Below, in pieces: positions 20,207-29,215 of a DNA stretch of 64,000 nucleotides. Made by a program: the position numbers and the translations under genes. How positions within the stretch are numbered: position 1 is the first letter of the stretch; every line of letters begins with the position of its first letter. This DNA is from Methylocella sp. (lineage in GTDB: Bacteria > Pseudomonadota > Alphaproteobacteria > Rhizobiales > Beijerinckiaceae), in NCBI GenBank assembly GCA_037200525.1, contig JBBCGG010000001.1, positions 1,902,501-1,966,500 of the forward strand. The letters run 5' to 3'. Below the pieces are notes generated by a model. The model did no database searches, was not told the origin of the DNA, and worked only from the letters and a program-made list of their open reading frames with translations.

Positions 20207-20947
20207 GTGGTTCACATCGAGAGTCCAAACGTGTCCATCATCCGCGATTTCGATGCAGACAAATTGCTCGACCTTTGCATCAGCCTCGTCATCGCCTTCG
20301 TGCTGGCGACTTTGATTGGGGCGGAGCGCCAGTGGCGTCAGCGCAACGCCGGACTCCGCACCAATGTATTGGTGGCCGTCGGAGCCGCAGCCTTCGTCAC
20401 CATCGGCGTGCGTATCAATGGGCAGCCTGGAGCCACCCAGATCACCGCCTATGTCGTATCGGGGATAGGTTTTCTCGGCGCCGGCGTCATCATGAAAGAT
20501 GGCGCGCAGATTTCCGGTTTGAACACAGCCGCGACGCTTTGGTGTTCCGCCGCGGTGGGCGCGTTGTGCGGCGTCGGGCTTGCGGCGGAGGCTGCCGTGC
20601 TGACGCTCGTAGTGCTCGCCGGCAACACGCTCTTGCGGCCACTCGTCAACGCCATCAACCGCGCTCCGATCGACGAGCTGACGTCGGAGGCGATCTATGA
20701 AGTGCATGTCGCTGCAAGACCCGAAAGCGTCGGCGAGGTTCGCGACCTGTTGACCGAAGCGCTTGAAGACGCGAGCTATCCGATCCGTCAGATCGAGATT
20801 TTCGAACGCTCTCCTGATCTCAGCGAAATCGTTGCAACCTTGGTCAGCACCGCAGTTGATCCAGCCGAACTCGACGCGGTCGCCACGGTCGTGGAGCAGT
20901 CGCCGCTTGTTTCCTACGCAAGCTGGTCCTCCGGCTCGACCGAGTAA
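20207..20947 (+). CDS. MgtC/SapB family membrane protein
   Basis: 246 residues from GTG 20207; GTG 20231 is an alternative start. The N-terminal half has four or five membrane helices with the family signature: IAFVLATLIGAERQWR, GLRTNVLVAVGAAAFVTIG, and VVSGIGFLGAGVIMKDG followed by GLNTAATLWCSAAVGALCGVG. The C-terminal cytosolic domain (about 160–246) resembles the MgtC ACT-like domain. MgtC proteins help bacteria grow at low Mg2+ and modulate ATP synthase in some species. No magnesium transporter gene is adjacent, and the leader (20.1 kb) shows no attenuator that I can define. Confidence 0.88.
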   Translation: MVHIESPNVSIIRDFDADKLLDLCISLVIAFVLATLIGAERQWRQRNAGLRTNVLVAVGAAAFVTIGVRINGQPGATQITAYVVSGIGFLGAGVIMKDGAQISGLNTAATLWCSAAVGALCGVGLAAEAAVLTLVVLAGNTLLRPLVNAINRAPIDELTSEAIYEVHVAARPESVGEVRDLLTEALEDASYPIRQIEIFERSPDLSEIVATLVSTAVDPAELDAVATVVEQSPLVSYASWSSGSTE

Positions 20948-21235
20948 CGCCTGACAAGATCTCGATGCGCCTGAAGCGCCGTGCGTCCTTGAACGCGTGA
21001 GCGAAATCGCTTTGTCGAAGGTCTGGCTTAGATGCCCTCGCGGAGTCCAAGATCGCTGCGAAGATGCGCTCCCAATAAATAACAGTCAGGAATGGTGGAT
21101 AAGACGGTCGTAACGTAATTAGCGATTTTGGAAATCGTTCGGCAATACGATACGGAGACATAAGTAACCGCGACACGCATATTGTATTCCGCAACTTGCG
21201 AAGCGCGCTTTAATTATTGTTTTGCTGAGGCAAAA

Positions 21236-22294
21236 ATGACGAAGTCGTTTCAACCTTCACGCGCCGCGATCGCGCGTCTCGCTGCGCTCGCCTTCATCGG
21301 ATTAACCGTCACCGCGCCGGCCTATGCCAATGGGATAGACGAAACGGCTTGGGCCGCCATACCCCCCGGTGATGCGACAACTGTCGATACTCCTGCCGTT
21401 GCCGAATCGCCGGACGGCTCCCGTTTAGTCGTCACGAGGAATGCCGATCTTACAATGTCGTTCAGCTTCAATGGCGGAGCCACGAAGCCGATTCCGACCA
21501 CCGGAATCACCGCAACGACTCAGACGGCGCCCAGGGCCATTTTTTTCAATGGCCAGTTTGTTCTGGCTCATCACGGCACCGATGGGAGGGTTTATACCTC
21601 TATTTTCACGCCGCCCAGCAGCTTCACGCCTTGGTTAGCGCTTAGCGACAAGCTATCCAAGTTTACGAACGTGAGCCCCAGCCTCGCAGTGCTTGGCAAT
21701 CTCTTGGTGATTATCATTACGGGACAAGACAATCACATCTTCGAGATCTCTCTCGATGGGTCCAACTTTGCCGGCGTGACTCCGGCCTCCGAGGTTCCCG
21801 GCAACGGCCTGACGACCTCCTCCACCGCTGTCACCACTATCTTGAACACTCCGTCTTCGCCGGGCGAACTGTTTCTGGCGCTCATCGATGCGTCCGGCCA
21901 TTTTCGATACACGATTCAATCCGCCAATGGATCGACGACAGGCTGGGCTCCCATTCCCGGTTCGGTCACGTCCAGCATCGGGCCGGCCGCCGTGGCTTAC
22001 GGAGAGGGCAGAAATCGTTGGGCCGATGTGGCGACGGCAGACACAAAAAATAAGGTCCACTGGCAGGAATATGATGCAGTTAACGGGACGTGGAGGTCAA
22101 ACGGTACGGCCGCTTGGGGCACAGCAACGGGCAATATGCTGACGCCCTCAACGCCAGATCTCTTCCATGACGCAACGGTGGCCGGGACGGATAATGCGGC
22201 GCTGGCTATAGAGAGCACCGCAGGCAAGCTTTTTTTGAAGATACTTAACGAAAGCGCCGCGCCTAGCAGCGCCGCCATCCTAACGTCCCACTGA
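21236..22294 (+). CDS. secreted beta-propeller-like (PLL-lectin-like) protein
   Basis: 352 residues from the ATG at 21236, with GAGG upstream. Residues 1–32 form a signal peptide, cleaved after AYA. The mature protein is built of repeated beta units with W/F-x-x-(L/I)P patterns (AWAAIPPG, FTPWLALSD, GWAPIPGS) and alternating Asn/Thr/Ser strands. This suggests a bladed propeller as in PLL-type sugar-binding lectins or sialidase-like folds. There is no catalytic motif that I can point to. A 60-base pair of hairpins follows the gene. Sugar or surface binding is inference from the fold-like pattern only. Confidence 0.5.
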   Translation: MTKSFQPSRAAIARLAALAFIGLTVTAPAYANGIDETAWAAIPPGDATTVDTPAVAESPDGSRLVVTRNADLTMSFSFNGGATKPIPTTGITATTQTAPRAIFFNGQFVLAHHGTDGRVYTSIFTPPSSFTPWLALSDKLSKFTNVSPSLAVLGNLLVIIITGQDNHIFEISLDGSNFAGVTPASEVPGNGLTTSSTAVTTILNTPSSPGELFLALIDASGHFRYTIQSANGSTTGWAPIPGSVTSSIGPAAVAYGEGRNRWADVATADTKNKVHWQEYDAVNGTWRSNGTAAWGTATGNMLTPSTPDLFHDATVAGTDNAALAIESTAGKLFLKILNESAAPSSAAILTSH

Positions 22295-22329
22295 GCCGCC
22301 GCCTCGGCACGGAACTGCTTCCTACAATT

Positions 22330-22387
22330 GCGTACCGTCGCCGTATGCGCGACGGTACGCCGGGGCCATATCCACAGGTATGGCCCC
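22330..22387. terminator. two consecutive hairpins downstream of the propeller gene
   Basis: First hairpin: GCGTACCGTCG (22330–22340) with CGACGGTACGC (22350–22360), an 11-bp perfect stem. Second: GGGGCCATA (22362–22370) with TATGGCCCC (22379–22387), a 9-bp perfect stem. No U-tract follows either, so this is either a bidirectional transcription barrier between convergent genes or a structured RNA. Confidence 0.5.
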
Positions 22388-22443
22388 TCATGCTATGCGG
22401 CCTGTCTCTTCATCGCTTCATGAGGTCTGGACCTCAACGGCGA

Positions 22444-22812
22444 TCAAAGGCTCTCGGATGCGATGTCGTCGCGTCGCGGCGCCGTCTCGGGATGGAGAAT
22501 CTCGTAGATTTCACGCTTAAGTTTGGCTACCTGGAGCCGGTCGCTGCGCCATCCGATCATTATTGTGAATGCCGCTCCAAAAGCGGCCGCAATCAATGCG
22601 CTGCTCGAAAGCAGCAGCGTCCAAATCGCTGCATCCTGGCCAATGACAGCGCTGAGATAATCAGGCTCCTGCAACGCCGGAAAGCCTGGATCCACCGGGA
22701 TTAGTCCAGCGAGAACGAATGGCGTCGATATCAGAATCACGACGGCATAGATCCTTGCTCGCGCGAAGGCGCGCGCGGGATTGATTTCCCATTTATTCGA
22801 AAGCAGTTTCAA
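22444..22812 (-). CDS. two-helix membrane protein of unknown function
   Basis: 122 residues from a TTG at 22812, with GGAGAGG upstream. Two strong membrane segments are visible: RIYAVVILISTPFVLAGLIPV and IWTLLLSSSALIAAAFGAAFTIMIGW, followed by a basic cytosolic tail with KLKREIYEILHPET. I do not recognise the family. It is 57 bases downstream of the sensor kinase gene on the same strand, so it may be co-transcribed. Confidence 0.5.
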   Translation of the reverse strand: MKLLSNKWEINPARAFARARIYAVVILISTPFVLAGLIPVDPGFPALQEPDYLSAVIGQDAAIWTLLLSSSALIAAAFGAAFTIMIGWRSDRLQVAKLKREIYEILHPETAPRRDDIASESL

Positions 22813-22868
22813 GACAAGCCTCTCCCGATTATGGTTCCGCGGCTAAACTCTGAAAATCGCCGTTAGGT

Positions 22869-24077
22869 TCAACCCTGGCGCGGAATGGTGATGATGAACT
22901 CGGCGCCGGGATCGTGGGTTCGAAATGTGAAGGCGCCGTTCAATTGTTGAGAAAACGACCTGACGATCCTCATTCCCAGTCCCTTGGCTTTTCGGGGATC
23001 AAAGTCCGACGGCAGGCCGGCTCCCTCGTCGCGCACGGAGATTGAAAAACTATCATTCTCCAAACGCGCGACAGTCACCCAGATCTTGCCGCCTGATTGC
23101 CCCTGATATGCGTACTTCACGGCATTGGTGATCAGTTCATTGACGATCAGCGCCGCTGATATCGCGCGATCGGCGGAAATCTCGATCCCGTAATCCACAT
23201 GAGTATGAATGTCATATTGTGAAACGCCGGCGTCCAAGTCCTTGCACACTGTTTCAATATACTTCCCGATATCCATCCGCTCGATATCGAAGCCCTGGTA
23301 CAACTGATCATGAGCTCTCGCCACAGCCGCCACTCGGTTTGAGGCCTCGTCGAGATGCCGGGTGAGATTTGGATCATCAATGTCGCGGGCTTGAAGATGA
23401 AGCATGCTCGCGACGATTGTGAGACTGTTTTTCACGCGATGGTTCGTCTCTTTCAGCAGAAACTGCTGGCGCTCCAAAGCGGCTTTGAGACTGCGCTCGT
23501 GGCGGTCTCGTTCGATCGCCATGCCGAGAATATTGGCGGCGCCTTGCAAGAACGCCAAATCATGCTCCTCGAACTCGTCTTCGGATCGGCTGTCTACCTC
23601 AAGCACCCCGAATGGTCTTCCTTCGCCCTGCAAGATGACATTCATTGCACGGTGGATGCCATGCTGCTGAAGAATATCCGGGGTTCTGAATCGTTCTTCA
23701 TTTTCGAGATGATTTGAAATCACAGGCTTGCCGGTTCGCAGAGCGAAGCCCGCCGGCGAGGCTAGATCAGCGCCAACGCTGGCAACGCCAACAATGCCGG
23801 GGCTCCAACCAACGCCAGCGCGAACCAAAAATCGATTTTCGGATGGAATATGCTCAAGAACCTTGCAGAATTCAGCGCGCAAACCTTCGGCCGTCAGTCG
23901 CGCCGTATCGGCAAGCAGCCTGTCGAAAGAAGCGCCCTGGAGGGCGGTGACCCCTAACTTGGCCAATATCTCCTGCTGGCGGATACGCTGTTGCAAGGCG
24001 CGTTGCGCGAGATCGGGGCCATCGCTCTGAGGCGTGGGCTCGACGATCGGCGTATCGCCGTTATCAGACGGACACAT
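22869..24077 (-). CDS. sensor histidine kinase with GAF domain (HisKA_2/HWE class)
   Basis: 402 residues. The GAF domain spans about 30–195 and includes GWSPGIVGVASVGADLASPAGFALRTGKPVI, a bilin- or ligand-type sensing domain. The kinase core begins with LLKETNHRVKNSLTIVASMLHLQAR, the HisKA_2 phosphoacceptor pattern (His in NHRVKN). The ATPase part has LIVNELITNAVKYAY (N-box), DEGAGLPSDFD (G1) and KGLGMRIVRSF (G2). HWE/HisKA_2 kinases in alphaproteobacteria often drive the general stress response (PhyR/NepR) or light signalling. No response regulator is adjacent, so the output is unknown. Confidence 0.88.
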   Translation of the reverse strand: MCPSDNGDTPIVEPTPQSDGPDLAQRALQQRIRQQEILAKLGVTALQGASFDRLLADTARLTAEGLRAEFCKVLEHIPSENRFLVRAGVGWSPGIVGVASVGADLASPAGFALRTGKPVISNHLENEERFRTPDILQQHGIHRAMNVILQGEGRPFGVLEVDSRSEDEFEEHDLAFLQGAANILGMAIERDRHERSLKAALERQQFLLKETNHRVKNSLTIVASMLHLQARDIDDPNLTRHLDEASNRVAAVARAHDQLYQGFDIERMDIGKYIETVCKDLDAGVSQYDIHTHVDYGIEISADRAISAALIVNELITNAVKYAYQGQSGGKIWVTVARLENDSFSISVRDEGAGLPSDFDPRKAKGLGMRIVRSFSQQLNGAFTFRTHDPGAEFIITIPRQG

Positions 24078-24638
24078 AAGGCGTTCCGATCGTGTGGCTA
24101 GAGTTTTAGCTTCGGCAAGATCGCAGTCGACTTGGCGGCCTCGTTCCGGCGTTCTTACCTAGCTTGGTTCGCAACTGGTGATCGGGCCAAATGTTACACG
24201 CGGGCGACTTCGAGCGCAAAGTTTTGCCTCGCTGTGTTTGTCGTTCGGCGCTTAGGAGTACAAGCCAAGGCTTAGGTCCGAATGAGCCAAAATGCAGCGG
24301 CCACGCGGCCCGCTTTTACGGCGGTCCTATGCGGCCGAGCGATCGCTCGACCTCGATTACTGCGGCGGGAGGCGTGATTTCCGCATAGCGGAACGTATCA
24401 CAATTATCACATCAACGTGATTCCGTCGAAGCGGATCAATGTTTCGACGCTAGGCCCCGAGGGAAACCTTGTCGATCCCGCCCGCCGCCGCTTTTCGCCA
24501 AAGCGCTGCGACATTGCGGCTGTAACCAATCCGCGGCGACCCGCAATCAGACCGTAATCGCTGTCCGACAGGGTACGATTCAGCGCTCCGCCTGCCATCG
24601 CATCGATCGGAACGAGACCGCGGCCGAAAGGAAAAGAG
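24078..24638. other. gene-free stretch between the kinase and the P450
   Basis: 561 bases separating two divergent genes. I see no credible coding frame, tRNA or strong repeat. GAAAGGAAAAGAG just before 24639 is the ribosome site of the P450. Confidence 0.3.
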
Positions 24639-25874
24639 ATGTATGACGAGCGAAATGCCGTCGCGGCGGCAGAATCGGTAATTGTTTCACTCGAAGAGCT
24701 TGAAAGCGACCCACACGCCGTCTTCGGCCGCCACAGACCGTTGGTCCCATTCATCACCAGGAATAACGATGGCGTCGACATCGTCCTTCGCGCAAGCGAC
24801 GTTCGACGACTAATGACCGACCATTGCGTGCGACAAGCGGAGACGGAGCTTCCAACACTTGTGGGCATTTTGGACGGCCCGCTGTTCGATCTCTTCAAAT
24901 ACGGAATGCTCACGTCGAACGGGCCTGATCACCGGCGGCGGCGCTCGCCTTTTTCAGCGACATTTGCGGCCCGCCTCATCGCCGACTTCCGGCCGCGCAT
25001 CCGCAAGATTGTCGAGGATCTGATCGACGGCTGGTACGCTGATGGGGAGGTCGACTTACTGGATTGTTACGCCGCGCAACTACCAGCGCATACCATCAGC
25101 GAAATCCTTGGGTTGCCGAAAGCGGACATCCCTCACTTCACAAGCCTAGTTTATAACGTGTCCCGGGTTTTCAGTCTGTCATTCGCGCCAGAAGACGTGC
25201 CTGATATGCAGAACGCCGGAAAACAACTGTTTGCTTATGCGGATCAACTTCTGGAGGCGCGCCGCACAGCTCCAAAAGACGATTTCCTGACCTCTTATTT
25301 GGCGGCGGCCAATGAGAGCGGCGACCTTTCGCCAAATGAAATCGTGATTCAGATCGTGTCGCTGATCATCGGCGGCAGCGATACCACGCGAGGCGCTCTG
25401 GCGATCCAAGTTGCATTGCTTCTGCAACATCTCGAACAATGGGACGCGGTATGTCGCGATCCCGCGCTCATTCCTGGCGCCGTATTGGAAGCGTTGCGTT
25501 TCGAGCCGATCGTCGCCTCAGTCTCTCGCTTCGCGCTTGAAGACATTGAGATCGACGGGCGCGTTCTTGAACGCGGAAAACTGGTGACGCTTTCGACCAT
25601 GTCGGCGATGCGAGACCAAGAGCTCTATCGAAACCCCGACACGTTTGATATCCGCAGAACAGACCAGCAGCGTTGGCCTCTCGTATTCGGAGGCGGCGCT
25701 CATCGATGCATTGGGGAGGCTCTCGCCAAGGCCGAACTGGAGGAAGGGCTCGCCGCGCTTACTGCGCGCATCCCGCAACTTCGGTTGGCCGGCGAGGAGC
25801 CGCGGCCAAGAGGGCACGTCGGCATCCGCCGCCTTGACGGCATGAGCGTCAAGTGGCCGATCCATGCCTCATGA
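24639..25874 (+). CDS. cytochrome P450
   Basis: 411 residues, a soluble bacterial P450 without a membrane anchor. The I-helix oxygen-activation motif is IIGGSDTT (243–250), the ExxR motif is EALR (284–287), and the heme-binding loop is FGGGAHRCIG (350–359) with Cys357 as thiolate ligand. So the core is complete. The start is ATG 24639, with AGGAAAAGAG directly upstream. Such enzymes need ferredoxin and ferredoxin reductase, neither of which is in the window, so it must share partners encoded elsewhere. The substrate is unknown; no biosynthetic cluster surrounds it. Confidence 0.93.
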   Translation: MYDERNAVAAAESVIVSLEELESDPHAVFGRHRPLVPFITRNNDGVDIVLRASDVRRLMTDHCVRQAETELPTLVGILDGPLFDLFKYGMLTSNGPDHRRRRSPFSATFAARLIADFRPRIRKIVEDLIDGWYADGEVDLLDCYAAQLPAHTISEILGLPKADIPHFTSLVYNVSRVFSLSFAPEDVPDMQNAGKQLFAYADQLLEARRTAPKDDFLTSYLAAANESGDLSPNEIVIQIVSLIIGGSDTTRGALAIQVALLLQHLEQWDAVCRDPALIPGAVLEALRFEPIVASVSRFALEDIEIDGRVLERGKLVTLSTMSAMRDQELYRNPDTFDIRRTDQQRWPLVFGGGAHRCIGEALAKAELEEGLAALTARIPQLRLAGEEPRPRGHVGIRRLDGMSVKWPIHAS

Positions 25875-25953
25875 TGAAAGTTACGACCACGCGACGGCGG
25901 CTCCCTGAACGGAGTTGCGGTCCTTTGCCGGGCGAAGAAAGATTCACAATCTT

Positions 25954-26253
25954 TTAGGCGAAGCGCCGCGGACGTTCGGTCCCCCTATCGCTCGCATGGC
26001 GCTCGGGCCTGTCCAGCCTTGTAGGGACCGCGCTCCAGGCTTCTTCGAATGAATCGCCATAGCCAACCCCGCGCGGCGCGTTCACCCTTAGGTCGTTCGC
26101 CTCGACGCACCAGTGTAGACCAAACCAGCTGATCGTGAGTTGATGATATCCAGCTCTGCGTCTTCGCAGGAGCCTTATCAGGGCGGCTTCCGCATCGCTT
26201 AGATCGCCTGGCTCGATCGCGGTCTGGTCTTCACGTTTAATTTCATATGCCAT
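25954..26253 (-). CDS. small protein of unknown function
   Basis: 99 residues from the ATG at 26253, with GGAAGG upstream. Acidic and basic patches alternate: AYEIKREDQTAIEPGDLSDAEAALIRLLRRRRAGYH, then a beta-like segment QLTISWFGLHWCVEANDLRV, then an Arg-rich tail. I do not recognise the family. It converges on the P450 gene. Confidence 0.45.
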   Translation of the reverse strand: MAYEIKREDQTAIEPGDLSDAEAALIRLLRRRRAGYHQLTISWFGLHWCVEANDLRVNAPRGVGYGDSFEEAWSAVPTRLDRPERHASDRGTERPRRFA

Positions 26254-26822
26254 TGCTAACCTTCCACTCGGGCCTCTCAACCATTCAGAACTCCGGCCTC
26301 ATCAAAGAATGTGCGGGCCGCCCTTTGAACGAACCTCTGACTTATTGGTGATCCTAACCGCGCCTGACTTGGCTCGGCGCGTTACAGCCGATGGATCACG
26401 AACCCGGCTAAAAACCGGACCCGTCCCTCCCGCAAGAAACGAGCCGTTTCAGTCGGAAGCTACGGGAACACGATCGTTGGGCCTTAAAGAGGCGAAAGCT
26501 TGATCTTCAGGGGGGGTGCGACAGATTGTTGCTATTGGCTTCAGAATGCCTGAGCGGTCGCTGCCGAGGATTGGCGATTCAGTTTGCGTCCTGAAGCGCG
26601 CTCGGGGCGCGATGGACCCAGCGGCAAGTTTCCACTGGATCCGGCCGTACAAACGCAGAACGGCGCAGCCCTAGAGGCCCTCATTTGTGTGTTCGTGGTA
26701 TATATCAACGATGCGGCGTGTCGTTTGAGTTCAAGCGTCATTCCGCCTGACTCGACTCTTGCCAGCGGCGTTATGATCGAAGCTGATGGAGCCTGACATC
26801 CCGCCGCCTGCAAATCTTGCGG
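26254..26822. other. gene-free stretch downstream of the urt–fmdA operon
   Basis: 569 bases with several short open frames on both strands but no ribosome site, motif or family match. I see no terminator of standard form after fmdA here, only a weak GCCGC/GCGGC pair. Confidence 0.3.
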
Positions 26823-27761
26823 CTATAGATAAGCCTTCGGGAACATCATGTGGATGCCCTTGTTGCCGTCAACGAGCTGCGTCACGCGCAGGTTGCCGGC
26901 GAGCGAGCAAAGCATATACGCCTGATTGCGAGTGAGGTTCGTGCGGGCGCAAATGTGGGCGACCATTTCGCGCACCGCCTGCTTGGCGGCGTCATCCAAA
27001 TCCTCATCGAGCCCAATCGACATCAGATGGGTCGCGTTCTCCGCGAAGGGCCATGACAGCTTCATGTCCTTGCGGACCGTCAGGCGGAAAACGCCGGTGA
27101 CGCCGGTCTCGAGCGCGGTGATGCATACCTCGCCATCGCCCTGCACGCCATGCCCATCGCCCGCAAAGAACAAAGCGCCCTCGTTGAAGACCGGAAGATA
27201 GAGCGTCGTCCCCGGGCGCAGCTCCTTATTGTCCATGTTGCCGCCGAAGCTGCGCGGCACGGGCGAACCACAGCGGCCCCATGCCGCTGGAGGCGCTACG
27301 GCGATAATGCCGAAGAATGGATCAAGCGGGATCTCCGTTCCCCATGGCGTCACGCATACATTGCGCGCATGGTCGACGGTCGGATGAATGGTTTCGTAAT
27401 CGGTGAATTCGTCCGGCAAGGTTCCAAGCAGGGGCAGGATCGATACGAACCCCCAGTCCTGCCGCACCTTCACGTCGAGAATGTCGATCTGGAGAACATC
27501 ACCATACTCGGCGCCTTTGACATAGACAGGTCCGGTCATAAAGTGGGGACCAGGTCCCTGCGTAAGCGTGTCCAGCGCGGCGAGGTAATCGGCAGGGACT
27601 AGGCTTCGATCTTCCGGCAAGGTCTCTTTGCCGCCGGCCGGAAATGAGTGAAGCGTCACCACATCGCCAGAGGCGATTTCCAACACTGGTTTCGTTGTGC
27701 TGTCCAAGTAGCCCCACACCATGTTTTCGGGCGTTGCGGGAATCTCGTGGCGTCGCGACAT
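26823..27761 (-). CDS. fmdA: formamidase/acetamidase (FmdA/AmdA family)
   Basis: 312 residues. It hydrolyses short amides such as formamide or acetamide to ammonia and the acid. The family landmarks are VGPHFMTGPVYVKGA-like segment (here GPGPHFMTGPVYVKGAEYGDVL), NVCVTPWGTEIPLDPFFGIIAVAP, and the FGGNMDNKELRPGTTLYLPVF plus ALFFAGDGHGVQGDGEVC motif that carries metal-binding His/Asp/Glu residues. It begins with an ATG at 27761, with CGGAG upstream, 30 bases after urtE, on the same strand. So it is the last gene of the urea importer operon, which implies the importer may bring in short amides, or that amides are co-used with urea. Formamidase versus acetamidase cannot be told apart from sequence. 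Confidence 0.88.
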   Translation of the reverse strand: MSRRHEIPATPENMVWGYLDSTTKPVLEIASGDVVTLHSFPAGGKETLPEDRSLVPADYLAALDTLTQGPGPHFMTGPVYVKGAEYGDVLQIDILDVKVRQDWGFVSILPLLGTLPDEFTDYETIHPTVDHARNVCVTPWGTEIPLDPFFGIIAVAPPAAWGRCGSPVPRSFGGNMDNKELRPGTTLYLPVFNEGALFFAGDGHGVQGDGEVCITALETGVTGVFRLTVRKDMKLSWPFAENATHLMSIGLDEDLDDAAKQAVREMVAHICARTNLTRNQAYMLCSLAGNLRVTQLVDGNKGIHMMFPKAYL

Positions 27762-27791
27762 AAAATGGCTCCGTTACTTTCTTTTTTGTTG

Positions 27792-28484
27792 TCAGATGGC
27801 GATATGCCGGGTGAGTTGGTCACGGCTGGTCGCATCGGCGCGGCCAGCCTCGATTACCGTCCCGCGGGACAGGACTACGATGCTGTCGGCGAGACTGATT
27901 GCGAAGTCGAGATATTGCTCGACGAGCAACAGAGAGATCTTGCCCTTGAGGGCGGCGAGAACGTCCTTTATGGCCGCCACAATATTGGGCTGGATGCCTT
28001 CGGTCGGCTCGTCGAGGATAAGCAGGCCGGGCTTGGTCACCAGCGCGCGAGCGATGGCGAGCTGTTGCTGCTGTCCTCCCGAGAGCGCGCCGCCGGGGCG
28101 ACGCCACATCTGCTTCAACACCGGGAAAAGCGCGAGGGTTTCATCGATGAGCCCGGTCCCAAACGTCCCATGCGCGCGGGCGGCCGCCTCGATGTTCTCT
28201 CCCACGGTTAGTTCGGAAAAGATTTCGCGGCCCTGCGGCACATAGGCGAGCCCGCAAACCGAGCGCCGGTGGGAAGACCAGCCCGTGATATCCGCGCCGT
28301 CGACCAGAATCCGGCCCTGAGTCGTCGGCAAGACGCCCATCAGGCATTTGAGCAGGGTCGTCTTGCCAGCCCCATTGCGACCGAGCACCGCCAGGCACTC
28401 TCCTGGTTCGATCTCGAAATCGACGCGCCGCAAAACCTGCGCGCTTCCATAGTGCTGATCGAGATTTTCGACGCGAAATCGCAT
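27792..28484 (-). CDS. urtE: urea ABC transporter ATP-binding protein UrtE
   Basis: 230 residues. One of two ATPase subunits energising urea import. Walker A is GRNGAGKTTLL, the signature motif is LSGGQQQQLAIARAL, and Walker B is LLILDEP followed by TEGIQPNIVAAI (the 'TEGIQP' D-loop is typical of UrtE/LivF). It belongs to the HAAT (LivF-type) class. Its ATG at 28484 lies 2 bases after the urtD stop, implying translational coupling. All catalytic residues are present. Confidence 0.95.
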   Translation of the reverse strand: MRFRVENLDQHYGSAQVLRRVDFEIEPGECLAVLGRNGAGKTTLLKCLMGVLPTTQGRILVDGADITGWSSHRRSVCGLAYVPQGREIFSELTVGENIEAAARAHGTFGTGLIDETLALFPVLKQMWRRPGGALSGGQQQQLAIARALVTKPGLLILDEPTEGIQPNIVAAIKDVLAALKGKISLLLVEQYLDFAISLADSIVVLSRGTVIEAGRADATSRDQLTRHIAI

Positions 28485-28486
28485 GG

Positions 28487-29215
28487 TCAGCGCCCCAGAT
28501 AGACTTCGACGACGCGCTCGTCGGCTCGCACATTGGCCATGGAGCCCTCGAAAAGGGTTCTGCCTTCGTGCAAAACCGTGACCCGATCGGCTATGCGCTC
28601 GACAAAGTCCATATCGTGCTCAACCACGACGATGGCGCGGTCCCGGCGCCTCAATCCGCGCACCAGAGCGGCCGTGCGCTCGGTTTCCTCGTCGGTCAGG
28701 CCGGCGACCGGCTCGTCGAGCATGAGAACTTTGGGGTTCGAAGCCAACACCATGCCGATTTCGAGCCATTGCTTTTGCCCATGAGCGAGTTCAGAGGCGG
28801 AGCGCTGAGCCTCGTTGGCGAGACCAACGGCTTCCAGAATTTCGGCCACTCGTTCGGCGAGCATGCGTTCGGACATTGTGCGTCGAAACCCCGCCTGCGC
28901 GCCGATGACGATATGCTGGCGCACATTCAGCCCTTCAAAAATGCTTGGCTTCTGGAATTTTCGCCGAACGCCCGACCGCGCGATCTCCGACTCGTTTTGC
29001 TGCGTGATGTCGATCATCTGGTCCAACACTACCCGACCTCGTTTTGGGCGGGTGATGCCGGAAATGACGTCAAGCAAGGTTGTCTTGCCGGCACCATTGG
29101 GGCCGATGACCGCGCGGACCTCGCCATAGTCGATCGCGAGCGACAGTGAGTCGATGGCGCGGAAACTGCCGAACTCGACGGTTACGGCGTCAACCAGAAG
29201 CGCAACCCCAGACAT
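28487..29215 (-). CDS. urtD: urea ABC transporter ATP-binding protein UrtD
   Basis: 242 residues, a LivG-type ATPase subunit of the urea importer. The true start is ATG 29215, sharing TGATG with the end of urtC; the frame extends further upstream only inside urtC. Walker A is GPNGAGKTTLLD, followed by the LivG-specific insertion FQKPSIFEGLNVRQHI. The signature is LAHGQKQWLEIGM and Walker B is KVLMLDEP, with PVAGLTDEE as the D-loop. The pair UrtD/UrtE forms a heterodimer under UrtB/UrtC. Confidence 0.95.
   Translation of the reverse strand: MSGVALLVDAVTVEFGSFRAIDSLSLAIDYGEVRAVIGPNGAGKTTLLDVISGITRPKRGRVVLDQMIDITQQNESEIARSGVRRKFQKPSIFEGLNVRQHIVIGAQAGFRRTMSERMLAERVAEILEAVGLANEAQRSASELAHGQKQWLEIGMVLASNPKVLMLDEPVAGLTDEETERTAALVRGLRRRDRAIVVVEHDMDFVERIADRVTVLHEGRTLFEGSMANVRADERVVEVYLGR

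Noticed and set aside
28568-29149. 193-codon frame antisense to urtD
   Set aside because: Shadow of a GC-rich ABC gene; no start signal or motif.
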